A stretch of 64,000 nt of DNA. It comes from Nostoc sp. KVJ3. Its GTDB lineage: Bacteria > Cyanobacteriota > Cyanobacteriia > Cyanobacteriales > Nostocaceae. The stretch is from assembly GCF_026127265.1 (NCBI RefSeq), contig NZ_WWFG01000002.1:496001-560000 (forward strand), read 5' to 3'. Within the stretch, counting starts at the first letter, position 1. Each line of letters starts with the position of its first letter. Of this stretch, positions 1 through 9,532 are shown one piece after another. The notes under the pieces were generated by a model. That model was not told where the DNA came from. It was given only the letters and a program-made list of their open reading frames with translations, and searched no databases. A program made the translations under genes and the position numbers.

Positions 1-7
1 TTGCGTG

Positions 8-29
8 GCGGTAATTCATGAATTACCGC
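8..29. repeat. 22-bp perfect palindrome with core AATTCATGAATT
   Basis: The sequence is its own reverse complement over 22 bases, with arms GCGGT and ACCGC around AATTCATGAATT. The same core recurs in the near-palindrome at 50659-50686, so this looks like a dispersed Nostoc palindromic repeat. It lies about 145 bases upstream of the first gene. No other feature is evident in bases 30-172. Confidence 0.7.
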
Positions 30-172
30 TACTTTCGTTAGTATATTTATAACCCGGAATTCTGATTCCTAACCTCTAATTTAATCATCGTTTATTCACA
101 TATCCCGGATAATTACAATTTTATTTTGTAGCTATATATAATATTCCGATCGCACTAGGTCACGCTTACATA

Positions 173-1420
173 ATGAATCGGGTTGCTCGCCGTTGTGTTT
201 CTTACTTAATGTGTTTGGGATTCGTAGTCCTTTTAACAGTTTATTCACTCTCTACAGTCTCTTCACTCCCAGTTTATTCCCAAAAAATCAGTCCTTTAAC
301 TACAGAAATTCGCGGTGTTTGGCTAACTAACGTTGCTAGTGGTGTATTATTTGTCCCTTGGGGAATTAACCGTGCTATTAGCCAATTATCGGATCTCAAC
401 TTTAATACAATTTATCCTGTAGTTTGGAACCGAGGACATACTTTTTATAAAAGCGCTGTAGCTGAAATGACTACAGGCTCAGATAGTCAACCTTTTCTCA
501 AGTTTATGCACGGCGGACAGGATGTTTTAACAAAGATAGTAACACTTGCTAAAAAGAAAGATTTGAGAGTCATTCCCTGGTTTGAATACGGGTTTATGAC
601 ACCACATTATTCGCAATTAGCAAGGCGTTATCCCGACTGGTTAACAATTGGGCAAGAAGGTATAAAGTCTATTCAAGATGCACCACCGGAAGAAATTGAT
701 AATAGTTTGGTGAGCAAGCTAGCTTGGTTGAATCCCTTACATCCGCAAGTACAAGAGTTTTTTAAAGGGCTAATTTTGGAAGTAGTCAGGGATTACGATG
801 TGGATGGGATTCAGATTGATGACCATTTTGGAATGCCCGTACAGTTTGGCTACGATCGCTTCACTATTGAACTCTACCAGCAAGAACATCAAGGCAAAAG
901 TCCTCCTATCGACCCTTTTAACTCAGAATGGATGCGTTGGCGGGCAGACAAAATTACTGATTTCATGGCAGAAATCTATCAAGCTGTGAAGGCAGTGAAA
1001 CCAAAAGCCAGAATATCTTTGTCTCCTAATTATCAAGCTTTTGCCTACAAATACTATTTGCAAGATTGGGAGAATTGGGTAAAAAAAGGTTTAGTTAATG
1101 AGTTAATTTTACAGGTTTATCGAAATGACAAAAGCTCTTTTATTGCTCAACTAGAACAACCATCTGTGAAATTGGCTCAAAGTTTAATCCCTGTAGAAAT
1201 TGGGATATCAACAGGAACAGTACGTAATCCTGTGAAAATGGCACAAGTTAGAGAACAGGTTCAAGCTGTGCGCGATCGCAATTTTGACGGCATCTCCTTT
1301 TTCTACTGGGAAAGTCTCTGGGGTTACATCGTGCCAGAATCACCCCAACAGCGACGCAAAGCTTTTTTTGAGATGTTTAATGCTAAAACTGTCAGACTAT
1401 TAAAACCAAAGAAACTTTGA
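173..1420 (+). CDS. Family 10-like glycoside hydrolase (COG1649/GHL10 type), exported
   Basis: This 415-residue protein resembles the COG1649/YddW family of TIM-barrel glycosidase-like proteins. These are thought to act on cell-wall or extracellular polysaccharide, but the substrate is not shown here. Residues 1-35 are basic then hydrophobic (MNRVARR followed by a leucine/valine-rich stretch), consistent with a signal peptide or anchor. The typical opening EIRGVWLTNV follows, and DGIQIDDHFG at about 211-220 carries the acidic residues expected at the barrel active site. The length is normal for the family. The ATG at 173 is the first start in frame ahead of the signal-like segment. The next gene overlaps its stop by one base, so the two are probably co-translated. 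Confidence 0.82.
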   Translation: MNRVARRCVSYLMCLGFVVLLTVYSLSTVSSLPVYSQKISPLTTEIRGVWLTNVASGVLFVPWGINRAISQLSDLNFNTIYPVVWNRGHTFYKSAVAEMTTGSDSQPFLKFMHGGQDVLTKIVTLAKKKDLRVIPWFEYGFMTPHYSQLARRYPDWLTIGQEGIKSIQDAPPEEIDNSLVSKLAWLNPLHPQVQEFFKGLILEVVRDYDVDGIQIDDHFGMPVQFGYDRFTIELYQQEHQGKSPPIDPFNSEWMRWRADKITDFMAEIYQAVKAVKPKARISLSPNYQAFAYKYYLQDWENWVKKGLVNELILQVYRNDKSSFIAQLEQPSVKLAQSLIPVEIGISTGTVRNPVKMAQVREQVQAVRDRNFDGISFFYWESLWGYIVPESPQQRRKAFFEMFNAKTVRLLKPKKL

Positions 1421-1983
1421 TGCCATTCGCGCCGGAAAATCCTAGATTTAGCTTTACATTACTGTGGACTCTCGCTACTTTTGGCGGTTTTTTATTGAGT
1501 TTACTTTTTATTGAAGTTGGCGAGAAGCCATATATTGGGGTAGTAGAAGCAGCTATGGGCGGATTTGCGATCGCACTTCCTCAAGGTTGTCTTCTCAAAG
1601 AACCTGTATTTTGCATTAGGTGGATTTTGTCAAGTCTTTTGGGTTGGAGTATCATCACCGCCATCGGTATTGGTGCTATCGGTTGGATAGTACCTAGCAC
1701 TCAGATTCTTCCTTTGAGAATCTTGTCGGGAGCGATTTATGGGGCGCTCGGCGGCTTGGGGATTGGATTGGCGCAATGGTTGGCAATTCCCCAGCCGCTG
1801 GCGTGGCGATGGATATTTGTCTCTTCGGTAAGTTGGGCTGTTGCTATCCCTGCGGGTTCTGCTGTGGGGATGATTTTGCACCGCTTAACGCAGTTATTCT
1901 TAGGCGAAGTTATGGGATTAGGCATCACCTGGTTGCTGGTTGGTATCCTCACGGGAATGAATGCTCATAAATTGCGATCGTAG
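1420..1983 (+). CDS. Hypothetical polytopic membrane protein
   Basis: This 187-residue protein is strongly hydrophobic with several glycine-rich stretches, suggesting four to five membrane segments. I recognise no catalytic motif. A TTG at 1417 is also in frame, but the ATG at 1420 forms a TGATG overlap with the upstream stop, the usual sign of translational coupling, so I prefer it. It is probably in an operon with the preceding glycosidase-like gene and may serve the same envelope process; that role is inference from context only. Confidence 0.65.
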   Translation: MPFAPENPRFSFTLLWTLATFGGFLLSLLFIEVGEKPYIGVVEAAMGGFAIALPQGCLLKEPVFCIRWILSSLLGWSIITAIGIGAIGWIVPSTQILPLRILSGAIYGALGGLGIGLAQWLAIPQPLAWRWIFVSSVSWAVAIPAGSAVGMILHRLTQLFLGEVMGLGITWLLVGILTGMNAHKLRS

Positions 1984-2369
1984 ACAAACCAAGCAATCAT
2001 CTTCGACTCTTAGGATCTTTAATTCTATCTTCCCATTCCCACTATCGTCCATAAATTTATTAAGAATTATAAAATTAATTGATATAATCTGATGATTGTA
2101 CTTAAGTATATGCAAGAATCTTGAAAAATTGTTCAAAAATCATTAAATTTGCCCTAATCTGCAAATGTGTTTTCGCCTTCAAAAAGCAGGATTTATTAAG
2201 CTGACTCCTATTAGCTTTCCTAGATTTCTGATTCAGAAGTAGAGAAAGATCCAAATTTCGATGAGCAACAGCTGACAATACTTTGCTATAGGCGCTAAAG
2301 TGCATCTACTACAAGCATAGCGACAAGAGAGCGCCTAGAAGAGTCAGTAATACCAGAAAGGACTCTCGT
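1984..2369. other. Intergenic region upstream of the sensor gene
   Basis: This 386-base region holds no supported gene. The arms TAGGCGCT (2289-2296) and AGCGCCTA (2330-2337) form an 8-bp inverted repeat about 30 bases ahead of the sensor start and could form a leader hairpin. I see no convincing -35/-10 pair. Confidence 0.4.
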
Positions 2370-4616
2370 ATGAATATAAACCCAGCAGAATCAACTATGG
2401 AGTTGACAAAATTATCGCCTCCTCAAATTATCTTTGGCACAGAAGTAGATCATAAAAGTAGTGAGCAATTTCTACTGAGTATGTACGATTCTGTACAGGC
2501 ATCAATATTTATAGTAGACGTTCTAGAGGATGGAGATTTTCAGTATGTGGCACTGAATCCTACTCATGAGCGATGGATAGGCATTTGCTCAGATGAGCTT
2601 CGGGGCAAAAAACCAGAGGATATTCTCTCACCCATCGATGCTGCTAGGGTGCGTCAGCATTACGCTGACTGTGTAATATTTGGCAAAACTATTTCCTACG
2701 AACAATGTTTGCAATTCCAGGGGGTTCCCACTTGGTGGAGTACAACTCTCACCCCACTAAGGGATGCTAACTCCCGAATTTATCGATTGATTGGTACTAG
2801 TAGTAATATTACTCCTGTGAAGCAAGCCCAAGAAGCAGTCGGACTCCAAGTTGAACGGGAACGGTTGCTAGAAGCGATCGCCGGCAGAATTCACCAATCT
2901 GTAGAATTAGAGACAATTCTGCATCAGACAACAATTGAACTGCGGCAATTTTTAAATTGCGATCGCATCCTCATTTATCGTTTTCAGGCTGATGGTAGTG
3001 GAGTAGTCATTGCCGAATCAACTGTGGCTGCTAACGATCCCCTATTGGGAAAAAATATCACCGATCCCTGTTTCAGTGGCAAACATCTAGAACACTACAA
3101 GCGAGGTTGCATTCAAGTTGTCGAAGATATTTATGCAGCCGGCTTGCATCCTTGCCATATAGAGTTCCTGGCATCTTTGCAGATCAGAGCCAATCTAGTA
3201 GTACCAATTTTCCAAGAGCAAGATATGTGGGGGCTATTGATTGCCCAGCATTGCCATGAATCACGGCAATGGCAGCAAACAGAAACAGACTTACTCAAAC
3301 AGTTGACGACTCAAATCGGCATTGCTATCCAACACGTAGAACTTCATCAACAGTTCAAGGATCTCAATGCCAAGATGGAGTTGCAAAAAGAGAAGCACAA
3401 AAATCAGTTGCAGCAGATACGAAGCTTTGAAGCTTTAGTGCGACGGATGACAGAACAAATCCGCGACAGTCTGGATGAAACTCAGGTATTGCAGACAGTC
3501 ACTCAGGAATTAGCAGAGTTATTGAACCTTGAACGTTGTCAAATCGAACTTTATAGCCCCTGTCAAACTCAGGTAACTATTGCCTACGACTACAGCATTA
3601 ACCTACCCCAGTGTCAAGGATTGACTAGACAGATTGCAGAACGTCTAGAAGTTTATCAGCCTTTGTTGCAAAAACAACCTCTGCAATTTTTGGAAATTTC
3701 CCCTGGATGGCAACCACAGTTATTGGTTATGTCTCAGATGGCTTGCCCAATTTTTGATACTCAAGGGATTTTGGGAAATATTTGGTTGACAAGACCGACA
3801 CAAGAGGCATTTGATGAATTTGAAATTGGGCTAGTGCAGCAGGTAGCAAATGAATGTGCGATCGCCATTCGTCAAGCTCAACTTTACCAACAAACCCAGG
3901 CACAGGTAAAAGAATTAGAAAATTGCGATCGGCTCAAAAACCAATTTCTCCGAAACCTGTCTCAAGAACTGCGGACACCCATAACTAGCATTAGTCTTGC
4001 AGTCCAAACCCTCGAAAGTGTCCTGACACCAGCAGAAATATTAGATATAGAAATAGTTCCGCAACTATTGCAGATTTTGCATAACGAGTGTGCGCGAGAA
4101 AGCAAGTTAATTAACGATCTACTTACACTCACATATCTCGAAGCCGAACCCGATCCCCCAACATTGATCGCCATTGACTTACAAAGCTGGCTTCACCCCA
4201 TTGTCGAATCTTTTCGAGACCTCACCAACTGCCAGCGACAACAATTAAACCTAAGTGTTGATCGTACACTCCCGCTTTTAGAGACAGATATCACCGATTT
4301 GGAGAGGATTATCACCGAACTACTCAACCATGTCTGCAAATATACCCCAGCAGGTGAGTCCGTCACAGTCTCTGCTCACCTAGCAGGGGATGCGGTAGAG
4401 CTTAATATTAGCAATTCTGGACTAGAGCTTACCAACAACGAACTGTCACGGATATTTGAGCCTTTCTATCACCTTTCCAAACACGATCCTTGGAAACATA
4501 GCGGCACTGGACTGGAATTAGCATTAGTGCAGAAAATGGTCAGACATTTAGGCGGCTCAATTTATGTAGAAAGTGGAACAGGTCAAACCACCTTCACCAT
4601 CAAATTCCCCTTTTAA
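2370..4616 (+). CDS. PAS-GAF-GAF sensor with histidine-kinase-like but degenerate core; candidate DXCF cyanobacteriochrome
   Basis: This 748-residue multidomain sensor has, in order, a PAS domain (about 35-150), a phytochrome-type GAF (about 165-320), a second GAF (about 355-505), a dimerisation helix region (about 520-590) and a HATPase-like domain (about 615-748). GAF1 contains DPCF (232-235) and a Cys-His pair (262-263). These are the two cysteine motifs of DXCF cyanobacteriochromes, so bilin binding is plausible. The output core is unusual. The H-box has Gln532 where the phospho-acceptor histidine should be (SQELRTP), the N-box asparagine is His654, the G1 motif reads NSGLE (682-686) instead of DxGxG, and the G2 motif reads GTGLEL. 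Autophosphorylation is therefore unlikely, and the protein may act allosterically or through partners. AAGGA lies just upstream of the ATG. No response regulator gene is adjacent. Confidence 0.8.
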   Translation: MNINPAESTMELTKLSPPQIIFGTEVDHKSSEQFLLSMYDSVQASIFIVDVLEDGDFQYVALNPTHERWIGICSDELRGKKPEDILSPIDAARVRQHYADCVIFGKTISYEQCLQFQGVPTWWSTTLTPLRDANSRIYRLIGTSSNITPVKQAQEAVGLQVERERLLEAIAGRIHQSVELETILHQTTIELRQFLNCDRILIYRFQADGSGVVIAESTVAANDPLLGKNITDPCFSGKHLEHYKRGCIQVVEDIYAAGLHPCHIEFLASLQIRANLVVPIFQEQDMWGLLIAQHCHESRQWQQTETDLLKQLTTQIGIAIQHVELHQQFKDLNAKMELQKEKHKNQLQQIRSFEALVRRMTEQIRDSLDETQVLQTVTQELAELLNLERCQIELYSPCQTQVTIAYDYSINLPQCQGLTRQIAERLEVYQPLLQKQPLQFLEISPGWQPQLLVMSQMACPIFDTQGILGNIWLTRPTQEAFDEFEIGLVQQVANECAIAIRQAQLYQQTQAQVKELENCDRLKNQFLRNLSQELRTPITSISLAVQTLESVLTPAEILDIEIVPQLLQILHNECARESKLINDLLTLTYLEAEPDPPTLIAIDLQSWLHPIVESFRDLTNCQRQQLNLSVDRTLPLLETDITDLERIITELLNHVCKYTPAGESVTVSAHLAGDAVELNISNSGLELTNNELSRIFEPFYHLSKHDPWKHSGTGLELALVQKMVRHLGGSIYVESGTGQTTFTIKFPF

Positions 4617-4679
4617 TTAGTTTTTTACGCACGGCACTAGCTAAATTGTCAGAAGTTGTGCTACGATTATTGTTCGTGT

Positions 4680-5185
<506 letters not shown>

Positions 5186-5563
5186 ATGTCTAACCTGCCA
5201 CCACTCAATACAGAAACAATTCAGGCAATTCTTGACGATAAAATTGATGATGCCACAGTTAACCAGTTGCTATGGCATTGTTTAGGCTATCGCTATGACT
5301 CCTCAACTTCACAATGGGACACTAGCCAAGTTGCACCAGAATGGCAAGATGAGTACCCACAACCTCCAAATTTCATCGAATCTCGCCCTGCAACAGTCAA
5401 ACTGACTCGTTCAATTCCTGCTGAAAATAAACAAATGCTCAAAGAAAAACTGGGTTTCAAAGGTTATAAAATTGGAGAATTTGTCCCTCGGCAAACCCGC
5501 AGAGCAACGGCGGCAAATTGGTTTTTAAGTTATCTACAACAAACTAACGGCAGAATTGAATAA
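5186..5563 (+). CDS. DUF1823-like conserved cyanobacterial protein
   Basis: This is a soluble protein of 125 residues without signal peptide or membrane segment. It resembles the DUF1823 family of small cyanobacterial and plastid-lineage proteins. That recognition rests on the opening LPPLNTETIQAILDD, the LLWHCLGYRYD segment and the basic GFKGYKIGEFVPRQTRRATA stretch near the C-terminus. The function of the family is unknown to me. It is monocistronic, with over 400 bases of non-coding sequence on each side. Confidence 0.7.
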   Translation: MSNLPPLNTETIQAILDDKIDDATVNQLLWHCLGYRYDSSTSQWDTSQVAPEWQDEYPQPPNFIESRPATVKLTRSIPAENKQMLKEKLGFKGYKIGEFVPRQTRRATAANWFLSYLQQTNGRIE

Positions 5564-5573
5564 TCTATAGCAA

Positions 5574-5619
5574 TCCGATTTGATTCTTGAAAAAATTTAA
5601 GTAGATGTAGGGTGTGTTA
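5574..5619 (+). repeat. Dispersed repeat, copy 1 (AATCCGATTTGATTCTTGAA type)
   Basis: About 46 bases match 9051-9100 closely, from AATC.ATTTGATT through GTAGGGTGTGTTA. Both copies sit just downstream of a gene. In copy 1 the right part continues into other Nostoc-type repeat sequence (5620-5690) rather than the expected TAACGCACC arm. Confidence 0.65.
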
Positions 5620-6114
5620 TGCCAGTGACGCTCCTTCTCCTAATGAAGAAGCTACGCGAACGTCGCTAACGCTCAAGTCAGGAAACCCTTTCGGCAGTTC
5701 CTTCTGGGGGAAAACCACAAGATCGGACTGCCTCACCACGCGACTGGCTCGCCTACGTATTTTTCAAAAATTAAATAGTAGTCCTATAATACAGCAGGTA
5801 TCTAGTAAAAATAAGATTTTACTAAATATCTGCAATTTAATAAATTAATAAAAATCTATTAATCTCTCTATTAAAAATTCGATATTAGGAGTAACATAGA
5901 CAAGCAATTCATTAGATTGAATCTGCATATTAGTTAAAAATAAATATGATAGATAATCAAATATTGGTAAGATGGAGTGATTTTTTAGAAATGTTTATAA
6001 ATTCATCCTGAAGATAGAAGCACTCATTATATAATTATTTCTCTAGAGCGATTTGCAAATTCAATTTAACATCAGAAAATACTTATATCAACCCTTGATA
6101 TTACAAGCACTTCT
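5620..6114. other. Repeat debris and AT-rich leader before the GH13 gene
   Basis: Bases 5620-5690 look like fused small dispersed repeats (AAGCTACGCGAACGTCGCTA and similar). From about 5790 to 6114 the sequence is AT-rich and non-coding and presumably holds the promoter of the GH13 gene. The open frame at 5612-5848 runs through repeat sequence and is not a credible gene. Confidence 0.45.
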
Positions 6115-7773
6115 ATGGGAAAGCCAATTGAATTTAATTTATTTGCACCTTATAACAAAGGAGCCGCGCTAATTGGTTCTTTTTCTGATTGGCAAGAAAT
6201 TCCAATGAAAAGAGGTGATGATGGTTATTTTCGCACAAGTGTTGAACTAGAAGACGGCGCTTATAAATATAAATTCCGCGTCCAGACAAACTCATGGTTT
6301 TTTGAACCAGAACAATGGGTTGATGTTACAGATCCTTGTGCCACAGATATAGATGAACTGAGTGGAAAAGATGATGGTGTTATCTATATTAAAAATGGCG
6401 AAAGGATTACCGATACTTATGTTTGGAAATATGATGATAAACCTTTACCGGCCGATCGCGAATTAGTAATTTATGAATTACACGTCGGTGACTTTTCTGG
6501 TGGCGAGGACGATCCTTATGCGCGAGGCAAGTACAAACACGTCATTGAAAAGTTAGATTATTTGTGTGAACTAGGAATCAATGCTATTGAGTTGATGCCA
6601 CTTAAAGAATATCCTGGTGATTATAGTTGGGGTTATAATCCCCGCCACTTTTTTGCAACAGAATCAAGTTATGGTTCTACTGCTGAGTTGAAAAAATTAA
6701 TTGATGAGTGTCACGCTAGAGGCATTCGGATAATTATTGACGGTATTTATAACCACTCAGAAGCATCTGCTCCGTTAACACAAATCGACCACGATTATTG
6801 GTATCATCATGAACCTCGCGATCCTGATAATAACTGGGGGCCTGAGTTTAATTACGAACATTATGATGAAAAATTAAAGATTCATCCAGCGCGGAAATTT
6901 ATTGGTGAGGTAATCCGTTTTTGGATTGAGGAATATCACCTTGATGGTATTCGCTATGATGCGGCACGGCAAATTGCTAACTACGATTTCATGCATTGGA
7001 TTGTTCAGGAAGCTAAAAATATTGCTGGCACGAAGCCTTTTTATAACGTTGCCGAACATATCCCTGAAACTACCAGCATTACCAATGTAGATGGGCCAAT
7101 GGATGGTTGTTGGCATGACAGTTTTTATCACTGCATTCTAGAACATATCTGCGGTGATACATTTGATTTAGAGCGTCTAAAAGATGTTATTGACTGCAAG
7201 CGCCAAGGCTTTTTGGGTGCTACCAATGTAGTAAATTATCTCACTAACCACGACCACAACCACCTTATGGTAGAATTCGGGAACCGTGAGATTTTTAACG
7301 AAGAAGCCTTTAGACGGGCTAAATTAGGAGTAGCCATCCTCATGACTGCTGTTGGCGTACCTTTAATTTGGATGGGTGAAGAATTTGGCGAGTACAAACC
7401 TAAACAACCTGAATCAGCGAAAATTGATTGGACGCTGTTAGGAAATGATTTAAATCGTAGTTTATTTGAATCATATAAAGGCTTAACTAACCTACGTAAA
7501 AATAATCACGCTCTCTACACTGAAAATATTGATTTTATCCACGAAAATCCAGAAGCAAAAGTATTAGCTTATACTCGCTGGAACGATGAAGGTTCTCGTG
7601 TCGTCGTCATAGCAAATTTCTCAGAAAACTTTCTAGCTGGCTACCATGTTCCTAACTTTCCTAGTGCTGGTACATGGCATGAGTGGACAGGTAATTATGA
7701 TGTCGAGTCTGGTGACGATGGCATCATAACTGACTTGGGGCCATACGAAGCTAAAGTATTGGTTTGGCAGTAA
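6115..7773 (+). CDS. GH13 family alpha-glucan enzyme with N-terminal CBM48 (branching-enzyme/amylase-like)
   Basis: This 552-residue enzyme probably acts on alpha-1,4/1,6 glucans such as glycogen or maltodextrin. Residues 1-95 form a CBM48-like glycogen-binding beta domain (GSFSDWQEIPM, YKYKFRV). The GH13 barrel follows with all four conserved regions: DGIYNH (209-214), GIRYDAAR with nucleophile Asp282, the acid/base Glu314 in VAEH, and NHD with Asp380. A short beta domain ends the protein. There is no signal peptide, so it acts in the cytosol. The CBM48 is typical of GlgB, GlgX, TreZ and related enzymes, but the length is short for GlgB, so exact specificity is open. It stands alone, with no glg genes beside it. 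Confidence 0.85.
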   Translation: MGKPIEFNLFAPYNKGAALIGSFSDWQEIPMKRGDDGYFRTSVELEDGAYKYKFRVQTNSWFFEPEQWVDVTDPCATDIDELSGKDDGVIYIKNGERITDTYVWKYDDKPLPADRELVIYELHVGDFSGGEDDPYARGKYKHVIEKLDYLCELGINAIELMPLKEYPGDYSWGYNPRHFFATESSYGSTAELKKLIDECHARGIRIIIDGIYNHSEASAPLTQIDHDYWYHHEPRDPDNNWGPEFNYEHYDEKLKIHPARKFIGEVIRFWIEEYHLDGIRYDAARQIANYDFMHWIVQEAKNIAGTKPFYNVAEHIPETTSITNVDGPMDGCWHDSFYHCILEHICGDTFDLERLKDVIDCKRQGFLGATNVVNYLTNHDHNHLMVEFGNREIFNEEAFRRAKLGVAILMTAVGVPLIWMGEEFGEYKPKQPESAKIDWTLLGNDLNRSLFESYKGLTNLRKNNHALYTENIDFIHENPEAKVLAYTRWNDEGSRVVVIANFSENFLAGYHVPNFPSAGTWHEWTGNYDVESGDDGIITDLGPYEAKVLVWQ

Positions 7774-7974
7774 TCATATACACTACTACTGAGTCAGTAG
7801 TCTGATAGCAAAGAAAGGTGGGGAAATTTTTCTCTATCTTTCAGTTATTATCTGGAACTTTAATACAGCTTGATTAGACATTTGTCAAGTAAAAAATAAG
7901 CTATTTTAAAATCTCATGGGTTCATGTTACACTTCTGAGTTAAAGTGCAAATATAAAATTGCCAGAGCATTCCC

Positions 7975-9033
7975 ATGCACAACAAATTAATTAACAGTAA
8001 TATCGACAACGCTAATATCGAGAACGATCGCATTTTATTAACTCCCAATGAAGTAAAATCAAAATTACCTTTAACACAATTATCTGAACAAAGAGTTTTA
8101 GCCTATAGGCAGGAAATAGAAGATATCCTGGATTTTCAGGATCGCCGCAAATTTATAGTAGTTGGCCCATGCTCAATCCACGATCCAAAAGCAGCGCTCG
8201 AATATTCTGAAAGATTGAAAGCATTGTCCGAGCGAGTTCAGGATAACTTGCTACTAATTATGCGAGTATACTTTGAAAAACCAAGAACAACGGTTGGTTG
8301 GAAAGGATTAATTAACGATCCAGATATGGATGATTCTTTCCATGTAGAGAATGGTTTATTAATTGCACGGGATCTGTTATTAAAAATTACAGAATTGGGA
8401 TTACCTGCTGGCACAGAAGCATTAGATCCAATCATCCCTCAATACATTAGCGAACTCATTACCTGGTCTGCGATTGGGGCGCGCACAACCGAATCACAAA
8501 CTCACCGCGAAATGGCCAGCGGACTTTCGATGCCTGTGGGTTTCAAAAACGGTACTGACGGCAATATTCAAGTAGCTTTAAATGCTTTACAATCGGCTCT
8601 GAACCCGCATAATTTTTTGGGAATTAATCAAAACGGACAGGTTAGCGTCTTTCAAACTAAAGGTAATACCTACGGTCATGTAATTTTGAGGGGTGGTAGT
8701 CAGCCTAACTTTGATGCAGCAAATGTCAAACTCGTAGAAGAGAAATTAAAACAGGCAAATTTACCACCCAGAATTGTAATCGACTGTAGTCACGGCAATA
8801 CCAATAAAGATTATAAATTACAAGGTGCTGTCTTAGAAAACATTATTCAGCAAATAGTGGATGGTAATACGTCAATAGTTGGAATGATGCTGGAATCGCA
8901 TTTGTATGAAGGTAGTCAAGCAATTACTGGTAAACAAGAAGAATTAAAATATGGTATTTCTGTAACTGACAAATGTATCGGTTGGGAAGAAACCGAAAAA
9001 ATTATTTTGGCTGCTCACGAAAAACTTAAGTAG
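7975..9033 (+). CDS. 3-deoxy-7-phosphoheptulonate (DAHP) synthase, AroF/G/H type
   Basis: This enzyme condenses phosphoenolpyruvate with erythrose 4-phosphate to DAHP, the first step of the shikimate pathway to aromatic amino acids, in the cytosol. The 352 residues fit the class I alpha (AroF/G/H) family. Diagnostic segments include VVGPCSIHD near residue 62-70, MRVYFEKPRTTVGWKGLIND, GARTTESQTHREMASG and the metal-binding IVIDCSHGN. Which E. coli paralogue it matches, and hence its feedback inhibitor, cannot be told from sequence alone. The N-terminal 25 residues are asparagine-rich and variable. It is not in an operon. Confidence 0.93.
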   Translation: MHNKLINSNIDNANIENDRILLTPNEVKSKLPLTQLSEQRVLAYRQEIEDILDFQDRRKFIVVGPCSIHDPKAALEYSERLKALSERVQDNLLLIMRVYFEKPRTTVGWKGLINDPDMDDSFHVENGLLIARDLLLKITELGLPAGTEALDPIIPQYISELITWSAIGARTTESQTHREMASGLSMPVGFKNGTDGNIQVALNALQSALNPHNFLGINQNGQVSVFQTKGNTYGHVILRGGSQPNFDAANVKLVEEKLKQANLPPRIVIDCSHGNTNKDYKLQGAVLENIIQQIVDGNTSIVGMMLESHLYEGSQAITGKQEELKYGISVTDKCIGWEETEKIILAAHEKLK

Positions 9034-9050
9034 ATAAGTAGTCAGAGATA

Positions 9051-9121
9051 GGAATCATATTTGATTTTTGAAAAAATATAAGTATCTGTAGGGTGTGTTA
9101 GACGGAACGTCGTAACGCACC
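9051..9121 (+). repeat. Dispersed repeat, copy 2, ending in a hairpin
   Basis: The left part matches 5574-5619. The right part forms a hairpin, GGTGTGTTA (9092-9100) against TAACGCACC (9113-9121). It lies just after the DAHP synthase stop and may double as a transcription end, though no T-run follows. Confidence 0.65.
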
Positions 9122-9532
9122 ATCAGCTTGGGTACGCAACTAACAAAAGATGGCTTGTAAAAGGCTGAAACAACGTATTTGCGTTAATACACAAGATGAT
9201 TCTTTTGTACAGTGCGTAAGTCCTACTTTCCCCAGTTTTTTGTTCACGATCGCACTTGACATTCAAGACAGTCGCTACGAATTTTAAGCTTTTTCAGCAA
9301 AACCTACGTAGTATTGGTTTTGTGTCTAACTTATTCTGTAACTCATGCGTAAGTCTTCTATTTGTATTAATTGCTTCATAAATACTTCTGGAAGTATGAA
9401 ACAATAGCATACTTATCTGTTTAAGTCTTATATCTAAAGATAGAAGATAAAGGTTAAAATTTGGGAAACCTAAGAGGGGTTCATTCCCAAGAGATGTCTT
9501 GCCTACTTATCGCAGAATGCAACTGAGGTCAG
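9122..9532. other. Intergenic region upstream of the TPR gene
   Basis: I find no gene or further repeat beyond a HIP1-like half site (GATCGC near 9248). The final 60 bases carry GAGG just before the ATG at 9533, a good ribosome site. Promoter elements are not clear. Confidence 0.4.

Noticed and set aside
5612..5848. Plus-strand frame of 78 codons
   Set aside because: Its first third is dispersed-repeat sequence and the rest is AT-rich non-coding DNA.
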